Positions 21,915 through 32,090 of a stretch of DNA of 64,000 nt are shown here, piece by piece. The stretch is taken from contig NC_089275.1 of NCBI RefSeq assembly GCF_963678975.1, positions 29,511,977 through 29,575,976 of the forward strand, in the 5' to 3' direction. Every line of letters begins with the position of its first letter. Position 1 is the stretch's first letter. The position numbers were made by a program, and so were the translations under genes. This DNA is from Dysidea avara (Eukaryota > Porifera > Demospongiae > Dictyoceratida > Dysideidae). The notes under the pieces are model-generated. The model saw nothing but the letters and a program-made list of their open reading frames with translations, was not told where the DNA came from and made no database searches.

Positions 21915-21931
21915 CAGCTTTTAACCTTCAA

Positions 21932-21947
21932 CCATCCTCTGCTACCA
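21932..21947 (-). promoter_or_regulatory. Primer binding site of the BEL/Pao element
   Basis: Six bases inside the 5' LTR, the minus strand reads TGGTAGCAGAGGATGG, beginning with the TGG expected opposite a tRNA CCA end. I did not identify the tRNA. Confidence 0.65.
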
Positions 21948-21953
21948 AGAAAT

Positions 21954-22242
21954 TGGTGTAAAGACCACGATACTGAGCCCAAATCTATTTCCAGAGAAAC
22001 TATACACAGTCTATCTGATTAAGAATCTCTTTAATCAACAGCAGTAAAAAATACAGCAGCAACAGCAAAATAACAACAGCACACCAGGAGTACAATAACA
22101 CCAGGTAAATGTACATGCTACACTATCTATTTATACACAATTCTGAAGAAAGTTCTAGAACTTTCCAGATTCAACCTTTACATCTGCACTTTCGATGTTG
22201 ACTGTTTCACAACAACTAAGTTTATTTTTTATCTTTATTCCA
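21954..22242 (-). repeat. 5' LTR of the BEL/Pao element
   Basis: 289 bp with TG...CA ends, differing from the other LTR at about five sites. It would contain the promoter and polyadenylation signal. Flanked on the right by CACAT. Confidence 0.95.
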
Positions 22243-22507
22243 CACATATTATGACCTGTGAAATACAGTAATTCAACAGGATTACAAATACACTTACTTG
22301 CTTGTCTTTCTACACTTTATATGTAAGTTGCAATTTGTACTTATAACATAACTACCAAAGAAACTTTTACTTGTGGCCTTGTAGGTGCAAAGGGTGTTCC
22401 CATTACACCTTATCAATGAAATGTACTATCAATGCTGCCTACATACAGAAGTGCAGCACTTCATGCATAGTAAATAAGTTTCCTTTAGCACAATGGAAAA
22501 ACATTTA

Positions 22508-23303
22508 TGCAACTATTGTTTGGAAAATAGAATCCAAATCACATATTAGAAGTTTTGAGATAAATGGTTTAGATTTAAAACTATTATAACTTGCCAAGGC
22601 ACGCATATGAAATTTACGCCAGAAATGCATCAATTTATTACCTTTCAGGTACTTGTAGAGTTCCTGCCAAATAAGAAAGAAAATGTGATGAATTTAATGA
22701 GCAAGCTAGCTCACTACAATAAAATGCATATTTGTGCATATGTGGTCAGCTCTAAATGTGATATGCATAGAATGTACTTGAGTGGGGTATATAATGTGTA
22801 GGAGATGATAGTTCACATTTGCTATTTAATGAGGCAAATGTGAACTATCATCTACACATCACATACACCACAGGAGTGCACGCTAACACATTTAGAGCAT
22901 ATCATGTACACACAAATACACTTTTTATGGTAGCAGAGGTAGTATCACGGCACCTCACAAAGGGTGGAAGGTGGGATGTAGAGGAGTGGGAAAAATATAG
23001 ACCATGATTGAAATCCAGACATGCATGACGTTACAGAGCTGTGCTGGCTCCTTAGTACCCGGAATATATGCAGCAAAATCAACACAGAATATTAAAATAG
23101 GCCATCCACCAATTCTTGTCAACCCAAGACAATCAACCTTACCAAGACCAGAAAATTCCATTGAGCTTTTAACACCACCTGCACCATTAAAATCAGCCTC
23201 AAGTAGTTTGAGCTCAAAACCATGCACTACTATGGTAGTGTGGCTACCGTGACATTTGATTTTGCCTGATGTGCAAATTGTAACAGTTTTGTAAAATCTT
23301 ACA
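22508..23303. mobile_element. TGTGAC-family element, diverged copy related to 46647-47273
   Basis: The left end (GGAAAATAGAATCCAAATCACA, AACTATTTAT-like interior) and the right end (GATGTGCAAATTG, TTTTGTAAAATCTTACA) match the element at 46647-47273 in reverse. So does the interior block GAGCTGTGCTGGCTCCTTAG. It carries an extra palindromic insertion at 22727-22925. Non-coding. Confidence 0.6.
22727..22925. repeat. Imperfect palindrome with perfect 20-bp core
   Basis: GATGATAGTTCACATTTGC (from 22805) and its complement GCAAATGTGAACTATCATC flank a short spacer around 22829. Outer arms extend the pairing to about 95 bp each (CTCTAAATGTG versus CACATTTAGAG, ATATTTGTG versus CACAAATA). Probably a small foldback element nested in 22508-23303. 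Confidence 0.75.
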
Positions 23304-23879
23304 CTGTTGTAACTATTATGTCCACTTTAAACTGCAGGTGTTTATCTTGCATGATAGTTCAGGACAGGTGCTGTTGTCATGGGGGCCAATAAATCACTTG
23401 GCCCATAAATTAATTGCATTCAATTGTTTTTTCCACACTTCTAAGAGTGTTAGTAATTGTATGCAATTACAGTCACAATATTACACCCTATCATGAGGTG
23501 AAAGACCTCTGTTTGGGGTGTTCCAATGAACAATTAAGGAAATTTACAAAATAGTAACACCCAATGGGTGTGACTATAAACCTCTTAAGGTGGTTATTAT
23601 TTTCAAGGGTGTTGCAACAACACCTCCCTTGATTTTTAGAAAATTATAGGTGTTATGGTAGCACCTAAATTTTAACAGTGTGTAGCTCATTATTACAGCC
23701 TGCATGCCCAGCTAGTTTCAATTGAGATTGGTGGCTTCGTGTGGCTATCTCGTGCATGCAAGACAGCTACAGAGCTATTTAGCCATTGTTTGATCTAGCT
23801 GCCAGAATTTCAATATTCTGCAACTCATACAGAATCTTCAATGCTCGCTCCTCAGAACTGTGGGATCTGACAGATCTGT

Positions 23880-25250
23880 TAAACTAATTAATTTAACTAA
23901 ACAGGAGTTCTGGGATGCACTCCACCTGCGTTATGGTTGAAATTTACTGAATACTCCTAGTCACTGTGTTTGTGGTGCCAATTTTCTACTAATCATGCCA
24001 TGATATGTCGACATGGTGGCTTAACATTCGTACGTCATAATGATTTACGTGACATCACAGCTGAGTTACTGTCTAAGGTTTGTAATGACGTTGCCATCGA
24101 GCCACCTCTTCAATCTCTCAGTGGAGAAGTGAATACTTTATTATATATTTTATAATTGTAAGACTCATATGCATGAGCATAGTACAATGATTAGTTACAA
24201 ATTAAATTAGAATGTAAGTAAATAAGTAAGTAAATTAATTAAGTATAAGTAATTAAGTAAGTAAATTAATTAAGGATAAGTAATTAAGTAATTGAAGAGA
24301 TCACTAGTGTACAAGTGTAGAGAATTGTTGTAGAGTTGGTGCATTGACAGTGACACTTGGTAAAGCATTCCACTGAGGGACTACTCGTGGAAAAAAACTG
24401 TACTTATAGCTATTAACTGTTGAAGATATTGTAACAAATCTTTTGTTGTGACCTCTAGTGATAAGAGAGTTTTTAATCATACATTCTGGGAGTGAAACAT
24501 CTATTAAACCATTTAAGATTTTATAAAGGACACATAGAGACTGAATATCTTGTCTTTTCTTCAAGCTGTCCCACTGTAAAGTTGATAACATTTCACCAAC
24601 ACTGCTGTATCTGTTAAAATCAGACATCACATATCTAGCAGCTCTCCTTTGAACAGATTCTAATTTGTTAATGTTAATGTTGGTATAGGGGGACCAAAAA
24701 AAAGCTGCGTACTCCAAAATTGGTCTGACATATGTACAATAAGCATCAGCTCTAATATTCCTCTGACAGAAATGAGTGTTTCTTCTTATAAATGCTAGGG
24801 CAGAGTTAGCTCTTTTACAGATACACTCAATATGCTTGTTGAAAGTAAGTTTACTGTCTAATGTAAGTCCTAAGTATTTAGATACTCCTCAGTCTGCCAA
24901 CCAACAAGATGATGCCAGAGCTGATATTCACGCTCGTAGATTTGGGGGTGGCGGCAAAGTGCCTTTTTTGATATAAGGGTGTTTCATCCAAATTCACAGA
25001 GCTACCGCAATGCTTCTATTCCATCTGTATATATAGACGTCATGAGCAACAGAAGAAGAGGGAATATGGTGACCGTGTCCGTGAGGTGGAGTTGGCATCT
25101 TTCACTCCTTTAGTTTTTTCAACAACTGGGGATATGGGAAAGGAAGCAGTCACTTTTTATCGCCGTTTAGCTGATTTACTATCCAAACGCAACACCATGA
25201 CCTACAGCAGCACTCTTGCGTGGCTTCGTTGCTTGTTATCGTTTGCATAT
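23880..25250 (+). pseudogene. Retroelement fragment with restriction-like endonuclease-type motifs, split by a LINE
   Basis: The plus strand encodes, through two frameshifts, a Cys/His cluster (HCVCG ... [10 protein letters not shown]) followed by [14 protein letters not shown] and [11 protein letters not shown]. It is then interrupted by a LINE (24138-24891). After it come DDARADIHARRFGGG, then FDIRVFHPN, RRHEQQKKREYGDRV, ELASFTPLVFSTTG and STLAWLRCLLSFA. Removing the LINE and one ATACT restores the frame. The order CCHC, RHN, (R)xDI, DxRV recalls the restriction-like endonuclease of R2-type retroelements. That assignment is inference; I know the sequence type from invertebrate genomes but not its formal family. 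Confidence 0.7.
24138..24891 (-). pseudogene. LINE reverse-transcriptase thumb fragment inserted with 5-bp TSD (ATACT)
   Basis: The minus strand from about 24890 reads GVSKYLGLTLDSKLTFNKHI, then YVRPILEYAAFFWSPY, ESVQRRAARYVMSDF and SYKYSFFPRVVPQWNALP, ending at about 24304. This is the RT thumb and C-terminal domain of a jockey/CR1-like LINE. The 3' tail is AT-rich with AATTACTTA-type repeats. ATACT flanks both sides (24133-24137 and 24892-24896). Strongly 5'-truncated. It differs in sequence and tail from the LINE at 14203-15444, so it is a second family. Confidence 0.88.
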
Positions 25251-25978
25251 CCAACAATTAAGCGACTTTTAATAAAAAAAATTTTATTGGCAAGATACAC
25301 GCGTCTACACTGGAAGCAGGTTTTCAAGGCTCTGTTATGGAGCGTCAGATAACTTTTAATCCTTTTCCTGGTTCTAGAAGGAATGGCCAGCATGACATCT
25401 ACTTTCACGTCAAATGTAACAGCTTAATACGGCCTTCTTCATGGTACAAAGTAGAGGATTTAACATTACACATAGAACCATTGGCAACGAAAATATTTGC
25501 TCACCCCAACAATCCAGGCGCGAACTTTTTAACGATTCCAGGTTATACCAGGCTAGATCTATCCTTTCTTGAATACTTCAGCTAGCTATACCGTTCGTGA
25601 CGAACGTTTTACACGGTACAAATAATTTTATAAAAATCACCATCTCAATCCAATAGTCGCATACCCTGGCTGAGCACTGATTATTAATGACGCGCGCGCT
25701 ATATTGCGTGGGCGAGTTGCAATGGAGAAGTATTCCGTTCTTGAATGTTTAATTCATCAACTTTTCAATGGTCAATAGTCCTTGTACATCATGCTAATAA
25801 CTTTTTTGATCACGTGATACATCTTTGTATTTTGTACATGTAATAAAATAAATATTTTGAAAAATGGTCATTATAAAAATTTCAAGTTATTTGTTTGCAG
25901 TTCTCCAACGTATAAACCTGTGGAAAAAACAGTCACATTTAAATTGGTGAATTTAAAAAAATCTTTATCACGCACACA

Positions 25979-25980
<2 letters not shown>
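25251..25980. other. Single-copy stretch, no recognised gene
   Basis: The frame continuing after the endonuclease-like fragment (25337-25585) has no recognisable domain. A short palindrome CGTTCGTGACGAACG occurs at about 25592. CpG-rich GACGCGCGCGCTATATTGCG at 25690 could mark a promoter, but there is no supporting exon. Confidence 0.3.

Positions 25981-26042
<62 letters not shown>
25979..26042. repeat. (CA)n microsatellite
   Basis: About 32 uninterrupted CA dinucleotides. The Thr/His repeat seen in translation is an artefact. Confidence 0.98.
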
Positions 26043-26044
<2 letters not shown>

Positions 26045-26680
26045 CACTACATATTCACATAAAAATAAAACACTACAAGGTATGATAATGGTTGTTTACA
26101 TTGGTTAATTTTGTGGTGTGCCACATATAGCAACAAGGGAAATGTGTATCTGTGATCAAGAGTTTAATTTAGTTTGTAATATCATAATTAGATGGTCACA
26201 CTATCTTTGTCAACTAGAGATGAACTGGCTTTTGGTAAAAAGGGAGGGGTAGCCAATGCCTCGGGACTCTTGTATGCTATGTGAGAAATCCAATTAGAAA
26301 TACACAAATATATTAGAAACCAAATCCTAAATCCAAAATCATGTAAAAATAATGGAGAAAGTGAGTTTAACAAAGTAGACAATGTTCGATCATGAATAAC
26401 TAGAACAAGATGTAGATCAACAACTGTACAGATAGTTACTAGTTAGCAATATCTCTAAATGCTTTTAAAAATACATAAAGATTGGGAGTCTCGTACACGC
26501 CAGTTGGGTGCTTTGTGTGGGCGTAGGCAACCCCTCTGGTACACCATTTCTGTGTTTTGCGTGGGCGTTGGCTACCCCTCGGGAAAAATAAAATAATGAA
26601 AGACTATACAGAAGCTGATCTGTACAGAAGATGAGCCCTACACAGCTACGTGGGCTTCTTTTTACAAAGCATACACTCAC

Positions 26681-26735
26681 CTTATTTGCACATAGCCCAA
26701 TCATCATCATGGACGCTTCCACCTCCCACCGTGCA
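26681..26735 (-). CDS. Possible internal exon (tentative)
   Basis: On the minus strand a pyrimidine-rich acceptor (CTATTACTTTAG) precedes 55 bases that are open in one frame (ARWEVEASMMMIGLCANK) and end at a GTGAGT donor. Both splice signals are good, but neither neighbouring exon was found, so this may be chance. Confidence 0.22.
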
Positions 26736-27314
26736 CTAAAGTAATAGAAACAAACATCATTAAATAATATAAGCATTAATAGTATTATAGCATAACACAG
26801 CAGCACAATATTACAGCATGATAAACAAACCAAAGTATTTATACAGAAAACTATGTCATAGACATTTAATCGTCTTTGAGCAAGGCCATTTTAACGAAGG
26901 CGCAAATTGGGCGTGGGCGGGAAATTCATTACATTCTTTTCGCCGTTTATAACTATCACTGGCAAACTAATGCATATACAATATCAAAGAACGTATATAT
27001 TTAAACAGTTGTATGATACTTATACACTGTTTTTTCACTGTCAACCACTTCTTGCACGTGTGTCAACCACTTCTTGCACGTGGGCGGCCCACCGCCCCTC
27101 CCCTCCGCACCCTCCCACCCACCCACCCACCCACTCCCTATATGATATACGTGCTATACAGCTGAGCATATAAAAGTTGCTAAAATTAACAGGTTTTTGT
27201 AGAATCAATTTTATTTTTAAAATTCTAATTGAACAAACAGTACATTTTCATACTGTAGCTGAATGACATTAAAATACATTGAATTGTCTGATATGTTCTC
27301 TTTTCTCTTTTAAG

Positions 27315-27514
27315 ATCTGCAACTATGTGCATCCGGGGAAGCCGTTCCATCTCTTAAAGATCATCTGATGCTTCACCAGAACTGGGCCTTGCTAGTGGCC
27401 CCAGAGACTTTTAAATATTCCCATTATTGTTTGTATCAGTTGTGTCCAGCACACATGCCTTTTGTGCTGGGGGTGAAGGCAGGAATAAAAAAAATAAATT
27501 TAACTAATAGTTGA
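27315..27514 (+). CDS. Possible terminal coding exon (unidentified)
   Basis: A strong polypyrimidine tract and acceptor (TTCTCTTTTCTCTTTTAAG) precede 200 bases open to TGA at 27512-27514. The 66-codon peptide has Leu-rich and Cys-containing composition (starts LQLCASGEAVPSLKDH). No start codon is expected in an internal or terminal exon. AATAAA signals lie just before the stop, at 27484 and about 27494, which argues that part or all of this could be 3' UTR. No domain recognised. Confidence 0.3.
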
Positions 27515-27841
27515 TGTAGCTAGCTATAATGTGTGTTTTCTTTTTTTGTATGTGTGTGTTTACCTTGCCAGGGTTACAGCTGTTTTAAAGCTCCTTAATA
27601 TAATATACTGCTGTGTCTAGGCCCCTTATTTATTTCCTGTACATTTGTCTTGAACCATAAAGCCGGCGACGGCGCCGCCCAGCTCTTCAATTGCATTAGT
27701 ACGGCGACTAGGAATATTACTCTGGACAGCTGTTCTATTTAGAGCGAGTTTAGAGAGATAGCTAGACTAAACAGGACTAGCTAACTACTGTGACGCACGT
27801 GCGAAGGTGTTTGTAGACTTAGATTCAGCCTACAGGTGTAG

Positions 27842-28564
27842 CAGCGTTGAAACCGGGTCACTACTGCTGACCCGGATGACCCACTGACCCGGATTAATTA
27901 AAGCCGAGGCGTGCGATAAGAGCTATGTTTTGGCTAGTCTTGAGCGAGCGAACGAGACTACGTTTTGAGCGTTCGATTAGTGTTGAGTAAATATTGCAAC
28001 TTCAACCTAGCTGTAGGTTGAAGACCAAAAAAAAAAAAAAAGGTCATCACCTGCTAAAAATAGCTACACCTCAGGCTGAGCGTATGTTGGTAGCGCGATA
28101 AGTGGGCGTGGCTCACGAAAGAGCTACGCGATAGCGTTTATGAGTTTCCACGTCGTCAAACGAACAATTTCGTGTCTCACGTGATCCAATCCGGGTCAGA
28201 CCTGGATAATTTGTAAACCGGGTCTGACCCGGAGAAAATGTGACCCGGAGAAAATCACTACCAGAGAAGTATGCCATGAAACGTCTATGTTTTTTCCATG
28301 AAATGTTAAATCGCCCCTATGAAATGTACCATGAAAGTCAATTCATGGTATAGTATGGGTTGTTTCATGGGCCATGAAATGCATCTCCAGATCAGATTTT
28401 TACGGTAAATTCATGGCATTGCAGAGATTTCATGGGTGCAGTACCCATGAAACGTTAAAATTCATGGGATAAACCATAGGTATTTTCATTGGTATTTCAT
28501 GGTTATTTTCATGGCAATTTCATGCACTGTATCTGGTAGTGAATGTGACCCGGTTTCAACGCTG
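27842..28564. mobile_element. hAT-type element with 8-bp TSD (AGGTGTAG), copy 1
   Basis: Ends are CAGCGTTGAAACCGGGTCA and TGACCCGGTTTCAACGCTG, perfect inverted repeats. AGGTGTAG flanks both sides exactly (27834-27841 and 28565-28572). Several further TGACCCGG repeats lie near both ends, as is common for hAT subterminal regions. The interior holds the GTTGAAGACC(A)nGGTCATCAC module. A second copy (43144-43649) lacks the 286-bp insertion found here at 28256-28541. No transposase. Confidence 0.92.
28256..28541. mobile_element. CACTA-like MITE nested in the hAT element
   Basis: Begins CACTACCAGA and ends TCTGGTAGTG, flanked by AAT on both sides (3-bp duplication). It is absent from the second copy of the surrounding hAT element. 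The interior repeats short ATGAAA / TTCATGG words, so it is rich in imperfect inverted pairs. CACTA ends plus a 3-bp duplication suit the EnSpm/CACTA superfamily. Confidence 0.75.
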
Positions 28565-28816
28565 AGGTGTAGCTAACAGACGGCTGGAGAAGGCAGACTA
28601 CGCTACCGCCAGTGATTGCTTACGGAAAAACTACAGTAGTTAGCTAACTACAAGTGAGTTGTCAAGTTTTATTACTGATAGGACTACGTATACTGGAATG
28701 TTATGAAGAACGAAGTGTATCGATTTAGCCGGTCACCGGTCACGGTGCAAATTTAGTCGGTCGTTTGTTACAAACATTAGGAAGTGTCACCTATATAACT
28801 CGAGTATCAAACTAGC

Positions 28817-29465
28817 ATGCGTTCCTCAGTCAAGTTGGCTCAGGAGAAGGGTGCATCCAATTGGCTCAGAGTCTCTTGTCTTCCATTGAAGTCGCATAAC
28901 TTTGTGCTTCATAAAACTGCTTTTCGTGATGCAATTGCACTTTGCTATCATTGGCTACCATCTGCCTACCCTACTTCCTGTGCCTGTGATCACTCTTTTA
29001 CCATGGAACATGCTCTATCTTGTCCAAAGGGCGGGCTTCCTTCTCTGAGACATAATGAAGTGTGTAATCTAACTGCCAATTTACTGATACAATTTACTTT
29101 CCGAGGTCTGTAACAATGTTTCATCGAACCCCCCTTCAGCCTTTATCTGGTGAGACCCTTAAATAAAAAGCAGCGAACCATGATGATAACACAAGGCTTG
29201 ACATTGCAGCTAATGGTTTTTGGGGAGGACGATTTGAGAGGTCATACTTTGATGTCAGAATTTTTAACCCTAGTGCACCCTCAAATCAACCCCTAAACTC
29301 TGCATACTGACATCACGATAAGGAAAAGAGACGTGAATACCAACAACGGGTTCATGAAGTAAAGAATGCCTCATTTACTCCTTTAATTTTCACCACTACT
29401 GGTGGAATGGGTGATGCTACTACTCAGTTTTATAAGACATTGGCCAACCTTTTGAGTGCTAAGTA
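28817..29465 (+). pseudogene. Second endonuclease-like retroelement fragment, decayed
   Basis: It opens with NWLRVSCLPLKSHNFVLHKT and a Cys/His cluster (SCACDHSFTMEHALSCPKGG), then LRHNEVCNLTANLL. After a frameshift near 29105, further segments appear in other frames: TRLDIAANGFWGGRF, YFDVRIFNPSAPSN, HDKEKRREYQQRVHEV and ASFTPLIFTTTGGMG. These match the 23880-25250 fragment motif for motif. At least two stops and two frameshifts. Same hypothesis as for that fragment: the C-terminal endonuclease-type domain of a retroelement. Confidence 0.7.
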
Positions 29466-29481
29466 GCTGCGGTGAGTGATA

Positions 29482-31634
29482 AGTACCTACGGTGCTTATC
29501 ACTCATGCACATTATTAGCTCCATACACCCTGTAGTTTATGATTTATGACCACAAATATTTTGAATATTTCATGAAAAATTGGTCTATCTCTAGCTACAA
29601 AATCGATTGTAACTTCACACTGTGTGAATACTTTTAAACACAACTTTCACTGATGGAAGACTATTGATTTACCTTTCCAGTGATCCCTAAATTATGGGAT
29701 ATCTACTTAATTATGGTTCAAAAATACTTTATTGAAAACTTTTGTCCTTTATATTTCAAAAAAAGGTGTTTGAAATTCTTCAATTTTGTAGGACCACAAT
29801 GGGCTCAAGAGATATAATAAATTATGTTGTGGTGTGCAGTGGAATTTGTAGTCTATTATTGCTGTATGGGAGTGTGCACCTCCAATAACCACTCACAACA
29901 AGGCCATGCCAAGTTTGCCTTACAGAGTGAAGGTGTCTAGGTACAGTGCAACCTGTATTAGTGACCACCTGTATTGAAAGACCACCCATGTGCTGCAATT
30001 GATTTATATTTCTTTAATTGGATATCAATGTATATCACCAAAGCATCATCCCTTTCTAGCAAATCCAAAAACGGTCCTTATTGGAAGGTGGACTTTAAAT
30101 AAGATCACCATATATCCATAAACATGTAAATGTGGTACCATCTCTTCAGAAATACCTTATTTATTAAGTCTAATCCTGCCATATTGTACTTACATATGTA
30201 GCCCCACACTGCATAATTCAAGTTACGTACATGGTTGCATAAGTACAATAGACCTCCTCAAAAAGGATACCCGGTCTGTTGATAGCCATTCATGATCTCA
30301 CTTTATAAAAGTATGTACATTTGTACCGAAGAAGTCTGTGGTTTCTAAAAAATGAACACTTTATCAATGGTCCAGGGAATATTGTATGCAGTACAGTAGA
30401 TGCATTACTTGTACCAAGAATTTTTTATTATTATTAACACTTGCTCATGTGTGATTTATAGTACTGCAATTACTAAATTAATGGTTTTTCAAAGTATTTT
30501 GCATTTATGCTTTGAAGATCAGTATAGGAAAATGAGTACACATGAAAATGTTGTCAACATGTTTATCTATTGCGTGAGTATGTGTGTGAATTTTTGTCTT
30601 GATCTTCAAAGTGGTCACAAATATAAAGTAATTATAAATTAATTTCACATATTGAAGTGCAAGTAATGTATGTATGTATATGGGTAAAACCCCTTCATTC
30701 CTAGGACCATAATAAAGTGCTCATATTACAAAGATCACAGAAGCATCTTGGTTCAAAGGTATGTACACCACTAGAGTGGGAATATAAACAGACATCCTGG
30801 TTATCAAGGTGTGCAGGTATCCCTTTTGAGGAGTTCTTTTATACATAAGTATGCAGTCACATACACAACTTAAATAGGGCTAAGTCCACTACAGTGGGAT
30901 TCAACTTGATAAAGCTGAAGAGATGGTACAACATTCACATGATATGTTTATGGACACGTGGTGGTCAGATTTGTAATTTAAAGTCAATCTGTCTAATAAG
31001 GACAATTTTTGGATTTGCTAGAAAGGGTTGATGCTTTGGTGCTATACATTAATGTCCAGTATAAATTAACTGCAGCACATAGATGATCTTTCAATACGGG
31101 TGGTCACTAATACAGGTTGCACTGTATCTAGATACCTCACTCTGTAAGACAAATTTGGCATGGCCTTGTTGTGAGTGGTTATTGGAGGTGTACACTCCCT
31201 TACAGTAATAATAGACTACAAATTCCACTGCACACCACGACATAATTCATTATATCTCTTGAGCCCATTGTGGTCCCACGACAAAACTTTTATCAAACAT
31301 AGACCATGATCCAATCATTATTCACAAAAATTTTGAAGAATTTCAAACAGCTTTTCTTGAAATATAAAGGATTAAAGTTTTCAATAAAGTATTTTTGAAC
31401 CATAATTAAGTAGATATCCCATAATTTAAGGATCACTGGAAAGGTTGATCAATAGTCTTCCATCAGTGAAAGTTGTGTTTAAAAGTATTTACACAGTGTG
31501 AAGTTACAGTCGATTTTGTAACTAGAGATAGACCATTTTTTCATGAAATATTCAAAATATTTGTGGTCATAAATCAGAAACTATGGGGTGTATGGAGCTA
31601 AAAATGTGCATGAGTGATAAGCACCATAGGTACT
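29482..31634. mobile_element. 2.15-kb palindromic DNA element (arms about 880 bp)
   Basis: The left half (29482-30360) and right half (30705-31634) are reverse complements throughout with moderate divergence. Ends are AGTACCTACGGTGCTTATCA and its complement. The arms include GTGCAACCTGTATTAGTGACC, a phrase common at the ends of TA-type DNA transposons. The 345-bp centre (30360-30705) contains one short open frame of no recognised type. A small extra copy of GAGTGATAAG lies just outside the left end. Non-autonomous as it stands. Confidence 0.8.
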
Positions 31635-31749
31635 ACAAACACACCAAGTTTCATCAAAATCCGAGAGGTGACCCTAAATTCCTTGCATGGAATGACCCAT
31701 TTGTAACATTTAAATAGTACAAAAACAAGAGGAATAGCCAGCAACCACT

Positions 31750-31820
31750 GGTGCATGGTACAGTGGTAGAGCATGGGTACTCCAAACCTGGATGCATGAG
31801 TTCGAGCCTCGGTCGCATCA
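31750..31820 (+). pseudogene. tRNA-like sequence with pol III boxes and T-run (degenerate)
   Basis: D-arm region TGGTACAGTGGTAGAGC and T-arm GAGTTCGAGCCTC match pol III A and B boxes. A partly paired acceptor stem (GGTGCAT with TCGCATC) and an anticodon-like stem around ACTCCAA give an overall 71-nt tRNA shape. A TTTTTT terminator follows at 31824. Mismatches in the D stem, T stem and acceptor, and C instead of U before the anticodon, make a working tRNA unlikely. It could be a tRNA pseudogene or the head of a tRNA-derived SINE. Confidence 0.55.
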
Positions 31821-31899
31821 CACTTTTTTCTTCATTTCTTATACCTTTTTGTGTCACAATTTTTTCTAAGTTTTTTGAAAAAAAGCAATGACCGGCTAA

Positions 31900-32090
31900 A
31901 TATCAACAGCCTATGAAGAATGTCCACGATTAATGAATAGCTTTGTGTTATAGTTATGTTTTGTACTGTTCCTATTCTGTGTCTTGTTATGTATGTATGT
32001 TGAGGGATGCACCCTTGTACAGGCTATGCCTTTTGGTGCCACCCTGTCATTTTGACAAATTAGATAAATTAATAAATAGCTAGCTATAGC
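31900..32090 (+). repeat. Probable LINE 3' UTR remnant
   Basis: The phrase GGATGCACCCTTGTACAGGC, then TGCCTTTTGGTGCCACCCTG, then ATTAGATAAATTAATAAAT is typical of the 3' end of invertebrate LINEs: a short GC-richer UTR and an AATAAAT-type tail. No coding part remains. Confidence 0.4.

Larger units (their letters stand above)
15787..22242 (-). mobile_element. BEL/Pao LTR retrotransposon, complete but frame-broken
   Basis: Full-length element read on the minus strand: 5' LTR 21954-22242, gag, protease, RT/RNase H, integrase, 3' LTR 15787-16075. Each LTR is 289 bp with TG...CA ends. I count about five differences between them (roughly 1.7 percent), so insertion was recent. The target-site duplication CACAT is exact (15782-15786 and 22243-22247). 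A primer binding site starting TGG lies at 21932-21947 and a purine tract GAGGAGGGGGAAA touches the 3' LTR. About four single-base frameshifts and three in-frame stops make it non-functional as read. No envelope-like frame is present. Confidence 0.95.
15491..23681. mobile_element. Possible DNA element with CACTGTTAAAATT ends, split by later insertions
   Basis: ACACTGTTAAAATTCAGGTG at 15491 is the inverted match of CACCTAAATTTTAACAGTGT ending at 23681. GGTGT-type words continue inward on both sides. If these are one element's ends, it was about 1.7 kb before the BEL/Pao insertion (15787-22242) and holds the MITE at 22508-23303. I could not find a clean target-site duplication, and the ends could belong to two separate elements. 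Confidence 0.4.

Noticed and set aside
21481-21924. 147-codon plus-strand frame, serine and leucine rich
   Set aside because: Exactly antisense to the coiled-coil start of the BEL/Pao gag; a shadow frame.
31750-31820. Functional tRNA gene
   Set aside because: Mismatches in D, T and acceptor stems and lack of U before the anticodon; kept as a degenerate tRNA-like sequence.
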